Made by a program: the position numbers and the translations under genes. The notes beneath the pieces were generated by a model, which saw only the letters and a list, made by a program, of their open reading frames with translations, was not told the DNA's origin and made no database searches. Source: Bacillota bacterium (lineage in GTDB: Bacteria > Bacillota > Clostridia > Christensenellales > UMGS416). Taken from it: a stretch of DNA of 17,435 nt. Location: positions 1 through 17,435 of the forward strand of contig JAEZSC010000043.1 of NCBI GenBank assembly GCA_023422005.1. The letters are read 5' to 3'. Positions 13,704-17,435 of this stretch are shown piece after piece (positions within the stretch are counted from its first letter, which is position 1; every line of letters begins with the position of its first letter).

Positions 13704-14744
13704 ATGGTACACGAATCCTGGAAGGAAATATCTCTGCAATCGAACGAACTGAAGAAGACGTTTTCGGCAGTTGCGGAGCAGGCTGATGCGGTAAAGGAAT
13801 TGTTGGATAAACCTGGGGATGTCATTTTCCTAGGCTGCGGTTCCAGCTACTGGTTGTCGATGTCCGCGGCGCGTTCTTTTGGCCTGCACACGGGCCGCAG
13901 GGCCTTCGCAGTAAAGGCCGGCGAGGTCGTGATGAATCCTTCCGAATACGCGTCCGCCTACGACAAGCCAATCCTGATCTGCCCGTCGCGGTCCGGCAGG
14001 ACCACGGAGCAACTGCAGGCAGTACGGATTCTGAATGACTTCTATGGCGATGTGCCTGTGGTGGCCGTTGTCGAGTACGAAGACACAGACCTGGAAAAGT
14101 TGGCAGGGCTTACCATCCGGCTTCCCTGGGCCAACGAGGTGTCGGTCTGTCAAACCCGGTCTTTCTCCTGCCTCTACCTCGCCGCTGTGCTGATCGGCGC
14201 AATCGCAGCGGGCAACAAGGAGCTGGCTGACGGGATGGAAAGCTACATATCCGTTGCGGAACGTCTGCAGCAGGAATGGGACCGGTCCGTAGCCGGGATT
14301 GTCGATTCGTTTCAAGACTTCAAATACCTCATTGCGCTGGGCAGCGGCAGGCAATACGGCGTGGCCATCGAGGGCGCCTATATCGGCATCGAGATGGCTC
14401 AGATCAGGGCGAATTATTATTCCGTGTTGGAGCTGCGGCACGGGCCCATCGTCACTGTGGGCGCCGACACGCTGGTTGCCGTGTTGTCAAACGGCACGGC
14501 GAAGGAACTGGAAGAGGATATGGCAGCCGACGCCCGCCGGCAAGGCGCAAAGGTGCTGGCTGTGGTGGGCAGCGGCGGATTCAACAATGCGGACTGGGTT
14601 TTCGAGCTGGGCGGTGATTATCCGGCGGAAGCTGTGGCGCTGCACTTCATCTTTGTGATGCAGGCGTTCGCATATTGGCAGGCCGTGCGCCTGGGCCAGA
14701 ACCCAGACAAGCCCGGCGACCTTGTACCCTATATCAGGCTGTAA
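13704..14744 (+). CDS. SIS-domain phosphosugar isomerase/deglycase, AgaS/FrlB/GlmS-like
   Basis: This 346-residue cytoplasmic protein has two SIS subdomains, like AgaS, FrlB and the isomerase half of GlmS. The first has LGCGSSYW (GCGSS 44-48) and SRSGRTTEQ (S95-). The second has ALGSGRQYG and ELRHGP (E243-P248). The C-terminus NPDKPGDLVPYIRL resembles the end of GlmS and FrlB but lacks the AKSVTVE tail with the GlmS lysine, and there is no glutaminase domain, so it is not a glucosamine-6-phosphate synthase. GGGAGG just before ATG 13704, 13 bases after the regulator stop, supports the start. A SIS enzyme coupled to a PfkB kinase recalls fructoselysine 6-kinase plus deglycase (FrlD/FrlB); aldose-ketose isomerisation or deamination is equally possible. 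Confidence 0.85.
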   Translation: MVHESWKEISLQSNELKKTFSAVAEQADAVKELLDKPGDVIFLGCGSSYWLSMSAARSFGLHTGRRAFAVKAGEVVMNPSEYASAYDKPILICPSRSGRTTEQLQAVRILNDFYGDVPVVAVVEYEDTDLEKLAGLTIRLPWANEVSVCQTRSFSCLYLAAVLIGAIAAGNKELADGMESYISVAERLQQEWDRSVAGIVDSFQDFKYLIALGSGRQYGVAIEGAYIGIEMAQIRANYYSVLELRHGPIVTVGADTLVAVLSNGTAKELEEDMAADARRQGAKVLAVVGSGGFNNADWVFELGGDYPAEAVALHFIFVMQAFAYWQAVRLGQNPDKPGDLVPYIRL

Positions 14745-15673
14745 TGATGTCAAAGCGTTTTGATGTAATCACGGTTTTGGACACCTGCGTGGACCTGATG
14801 ATGCAGGGGGATGTCGTCCCGCGCTTCGGGCAGGCAGAACAAGTGGTTGACAGCTATTTTCTGGAGATGGGCGGCTCGGCATGCATCTTTGCATGCCAGT
14901 GCGCCAAGCTAGGGCTGAAAACCGCGGGGGTTGGGGCTGTGGGGGCTGATGCCTTCGGCGACCTTGCGCTCGAGCGGCTGGGCCAGGCAGGCGTGGACGT
15001 CTCGGCGGTATCGCGGGGCGGCGGCATACAGACAGGTCTGGGCCTGGCGCTGTGCAAACCCGGCGGGGATCGCGCGATACTCACCGTTTTGGGCACGATT
15101 GACTGGGCTGATCCCACTGTGATGGAAGCTCTGCTGCCGCAGGCCAGGCACCTGCACATCGCCAGCTACTACCTGATGACGCGGATGAGGCCGCATTGGC
15201 CGCAGCTGCTCAGGCAGGCCAAGGCGCTCGGGTTGACGACCAGCCTGGACACCAACTGGGATCCCGCCGAGCGGTGGGATGGCGTGGACGATCTGTATCC
15301 GCATCTTGACATCCTGTTCCCCAACGAAGCCGAGCTTCAGGCCTTCACTGGCGTTGCGGAGCTGGAGGAAGCGGCCCGTGTGCTCGCCCAAAAGGTTCCC
15401 CTGGTGGCTGTCAAGCTTGGCGCAAAGGGGGCGATGGCCTTCCGGTACAATGGCGAAAGCGCATTCTGTCCCGCATCCACGCTGGACACCGTGGACACCG
15501 TCGGTGCTGGCGATACCTTCGACGGAGGGTTTCTATATGGCTTTCTGAATGGCAGGAGCTTGGACGAATGCCTGCAGGCGGGCGTGTTCTGCGCGGGCCG
15601 CAGCGTAACAAAACCTGGCGGTTTTTTAGGTCAACCCAAGCTATCGGGCTTAAATGAGAACAAGAAGGGGTAA
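14744..15673 (+). CDS. PfkB-family carbohydrate kinase (ribokinase fold)
   Basis: This 309-residue ATP-dependent sugar kinase is cytoplasmic. The N-terminal signature is GGSACIFACQCAKLGLKTAGVGAVGADAFG. The C-terminal signature DTVGAGDTFDGGF carries the anion-hole glycines and the catalytic base D257. NWDPAERWD and LFPNEAEL are further family landmarks. The stop of the SIS gene and the ATG overlap as TAATG (14742-14746); a second in-frame ATG at 14747 is an alternative. There is no good ribosome binding site, so translation is coupled to the SIS gene and the two products are likely made in fixed ratio. Candidate substrates include fructosamines, keto-sugars and deoxy-sugar acids; the sequence does not decide. 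Confidence 0.92.
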   Translation: MMSKRFDVITVLDTCVDLMMQGDVVPRFGQAEQVVDSYFLEMGGSACIFACQCAKLGLKTAGVGAVGADAFGDLALERLGQAGVDVSAVSRGGGIQTGLGLALCKPGGDRAILTVLGTIDWADPTVMEALLPQARHLHIASYYLMTRMRPHWPQLLRQAKALGLTTSLDTNWDPAERWDGVDDLYPHLDILFPNEAELQAFTGVAELEEAARVLAQKVPLVAVKLGAKGAMAFRYNGESAFCPASTLDTVDTVGAGDTFDGGFLYGFLNGRSLDECLQAGVFCAGRSVTKPGGFLGQPKLSGLNENKKG

Positions 15674-15681
15674 AGAGTGTG

Positions 15682-15699
15682 ATGCCGTTCGCACGGCAT
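15682..15699 (+). promoter_or_regulatory. Hairpin upstream of the second binding-protein gene
   Basis: ATGCCGT (15682-15688) and ACGGCAT (15693-15699) pair perfectly around the loop TCGC. It sits between the kinase stop and the AAAGGAGG site at 15708-15715. It lacks a T-run (the 3' flank is A-rich), so a 5'-end stabiliser or translation-modulating stem is more likely than a terminator. Confidence 0.5.
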
Positions 15700-15722
15700 G
15701 CAATAAAAAAGGAGGCAACGAA

Positions 15723-17408
15723 ATGAGGAAGGGTCTATTCACTCTGATCGCACTACTGCTTCTCCTGACAGCGGGTCTGGCTGGATGCAACTCCGCGGCG
15801 CCGGCTACACAGGCGCCCGCCAGCGCCCAGCCGACCGACAGCGCCGCTCAACCCGGAGATGGGCCTCTGACAAAGTATGATCCCCCGATCAAGATCGTGA
15901 CGATGCTGAGCTCCATCGACCCCACCATTAAGTTTGAAGGCGACGACTCTGGCGAAAGCAACATATGGACGCGGGCCTACAAGGACGAACTGGGCATCGA
16001 GCTTGAGTTCATGTGGGTCGCCAACGCCGACCAGGGCAAAGAAAAGATGAATCTCGCAATCTCCTCCAACACGCTGCCGGATATCTTCTATGTCGATCAG
16101 CTCCAGTTTGAATCACTGGTCAAGGCCGGCAAACTCGCTGACATCACGCAGACCTACGAAAAATATGCCGGCGACTTCATGAAGGAGGTGCTGACCCGCC
16201 CAGGCTCCGACGCGGCACTGAAAATCAGCTCCAGCAACGGCAAGATGTACGCGTTGCCCTACTTCCTGAACGGCACCGACGACACCAAAAACATCTGGAT
16301 CCGCTATGACTGGCTGCAGAAGCTGAACCTGCCCGAGCCCAAGACGCTGCAGGACATCCTCAACATCGCCGAGGCGTTTGTCAAGAACGACCCCGACGGC
16401 AATGGCCAGGCCGATACGATCGGCTTCCCGATGAATTCCGGCTCGCTGGACGGTTCCGGCGCGGGCCTCGCCACGTTTTTGAACTGCTTCCACGCCTATC
16501 CCGGCATCTGGGTCAAGGATGGCGACAAGCTGGTGGCCGGCCAGTCACAGGCCGCGCCGATGAAGGCCGGGCTTGCCAAACTTAACGAGCTTTACAGTAA
16601 GAAGATCATCGATCAAAACTACGCATCCCTTAAGCAGGACGAGAACATTTTGCCGATGATCATGGACAACAAGGTGGGCGTCATCTTCGGCGGCCTGTGG
16701 GATGGCTGGTGGCCCCTGGGCGACATGAAAGTGGCAGACCCAAACTGCGAGTGGCGCAGCTACCCTGTGCTGTCGGCGGACAGCACGCCTGCCAAAGGCC
16801 AGACCCACACCGTTATGATGATGCGCATGAACGTGGTCCGCGCGGGGTTCGAGCACCCCGAGGCCATGATCAAGATGGCAAACCTCTGCAACGAGAAGAT
16901 GTGGAAGAGCACGCCGGAGGTTTTTGCCAAATATGGCTATGACGCGGCGGGCAATAACCCGTGGAACCTGATGCCCGTGTACTTTGAGTACCCCGGCAAG
17001 AACTTGTCGCTGTACCAGAAGACCGTGAAGGCGTTGGATACCGGTGACACAAGCGGTCTGAACGGCGAGGACACGCTGATCTACAACTGGATGGTGGACT
17101 ACCGTGACAAAGGCGACATGGCCCGCTGGGGCATCTGGCTCTCCTATGGGCCCGACAGTGCCTGCGCCAAGATGGAATACTACCAGAACAACAACCTGTA
17201 CCAATCCAACGAGTTTTATGGCAACCCACCGCAGTCGATGGTGGACAACAATGCCTTGCTGGACAAGCTGTTCACCGACTATGCCTTGAAGATCATCAGC
17301 GGCGAATACCCCGTGGACAAGTATGACGAGTTTGTGTCCGAATGGTATAAGCAGGGTGGCCAGCAGGTTACCGACGATGTGAACGCCTGGTATAGCACGT
17401 TAAAGTAG
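15723..17408 (+). CDS. Second extracellular solute-binding lipoprotein, LplA-like
   Basis: This 561-residue secreted lipoprotein belongs to the extracellular solute-binding family 1 group used by LplB/YtcP-type importers. The signal peptide ends in the lipobox LAGC with the lipidated Cys at residue 22; an Ala/Pro/Thr linker follows. Landmarks are WTRAYKDELGIELEF, LPDIFYVDQL, NGKMYALPY and WIRYDWLQKLNLPEPKT. NDPDGNGQADTIGF contains a calcium-loop-like D-x-D-G-N-G pattern common in this group. AAAGGAGG at 15708-15715, 7 bases before ATG 15723, gives the start; a longer in-frame ATG at 15654 overlaps the kinase and would bury the signal peptide. It is clearly different from the binding protein encoded at 6333. 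No permease follows before the window ends, so its partner is unknown. Confidence 0.93.
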   Translation: MRKGLFTLIALLLLLTAGLAGCNSAAPATQAPASAQPTDSAAQPGDGPLTKYDPPIKIVTMLSSIDPTIKFEGDDSGESNIWTRAYKDELGIELEFMWVANADQGKEKMNLAISSNTLPDIFYVDQLQFESLVKAGKLADITQTYEKYAGDFMKEVLTRPGSDAALKISSSNGKMYALPYFLNGTDDTKNIWIRYDWLQKLNLPEPKTLQDILNIAEAFVKNDPDGNGQADTIGFPMNSGSLDGSGAGLATFLNCFHAYPGIWVKDGDKLVAGQSQAAPMKAGLAKLNELYSKKIIDQNYASLKQDENILPMIMDNKVGVIFGGLWDGWWPLGDMKVADPNCEWRSYPVLSADSTPAKGQTHTVMMMRMNVVRAGFEHPEAMIKMANLCNEKMWKSTPEVFAKYGYDAAGNNPWNLMPVYFEYPGKNLSLYQKTVKALDTGDTSGLNGEDTLIYNWMVDYRDKGDMARWGIWLSYGPDSACAKMEYYQNNNLYQSNEFYGNPPQSMVDNNALLDKLFTDYALKIISGEYPVDKYDEFVSEWYKQGGQQVTDDVNAWYSTLK

Positions 17409-17412
17409 CGCT

Positions 17413-17425
17413 CCCCCGGGGCCCC
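17413..17425. other. GC-rich palindromic sequence after the second binding-protein gene, cut by window end
   Basis: CCCCCGGGGCCCC starts five bases after the stop codon and contains overlapping self-complementary octamers (CCCCGGGG and GGGGCCCC). It may be the left arm of a hairpin like that at 7991-8022, but the window stops before this can be judged. Confidence 0.3.
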
Positions 17426-17435
17426 GCGCGTTGCG

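Noticed and set aside
13704..14744. Glucosamine-6-phosphate synthase (GlmS)
   Set aside because: There is no N-terminal glutaminase domain and the C-terminal AKSVTVE motif with its lysine is missing.

Overview
The window looks like carbohydrate-uptake and catabolism DNA from a Gram-positive bacterium of the Bacillota (Clostridia- or Paenibacillus-like). Four things suggest this: strong AAAGGAGG-type ribosome binding sites, two lipoprotein sugar-binding proteins of the LplA type, a LplB/YtcP permease pair with no dedicated ATPase, and a DeoR-family regulator. Coding DNA is moderately to highly GC-rich and the two long intergenic stretches are AT-rich. I cannot name a species. All genes lie on the + strand and I see no mobile element, tRNA, rRNA or CRISPR array.

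Left block (1-3989): the 3' part of a gene for a TIM-barrel sugar isomerase/epimerase (cut by the window start), an SGNH/GDSL hydrolase and a GH78-type alpha-L-rhamnosidase. The glycosidase and the hydrolase lack signal peptides, so they probably trim imported, perhaps O-acylated, rhamnosides inside the cell.

Middle block (4299-12612): a 309-bp AT-rich leader with a candidate promoter and several inverted repeats. It is followed by two ABC permeases, a solute-binding lipoprotein, a GC-rich intra-operon hairpin, a DUF5107/TPR protein, a BadF/BadG-type sugar kinase and two tandem, diverged UPF0309-like SIS proteins. A perfect 16-bp-stem terminator (12719-12756) closes this block.

Right block (12858-17408): a near-consensus promoter with tandem 10-bp repeats just upstream. 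It is followed by a DeoR regulator, an AgaS/FrlB-like SIS protein, a PfkB sugar kinase whose start overlaps the previous stop, and a second solute-binding lipoprotein. The end of the window falls in the start of another GC-rich sequence.

Together the genes suggest uptake of an unusual oligosaccharide or amino-sugar conjugate, hydrolysis in the cytoplasm, and phosphorylation by two unrelated kinases. Three SIS-domain proteins would then isomerise, deglycate or cleave the phosphosugars. The substrate is not visible in the sequence. The combination of three SIS proteins, two kinase folds and DUF5107 is the part most likely to be an undescribed pathway.
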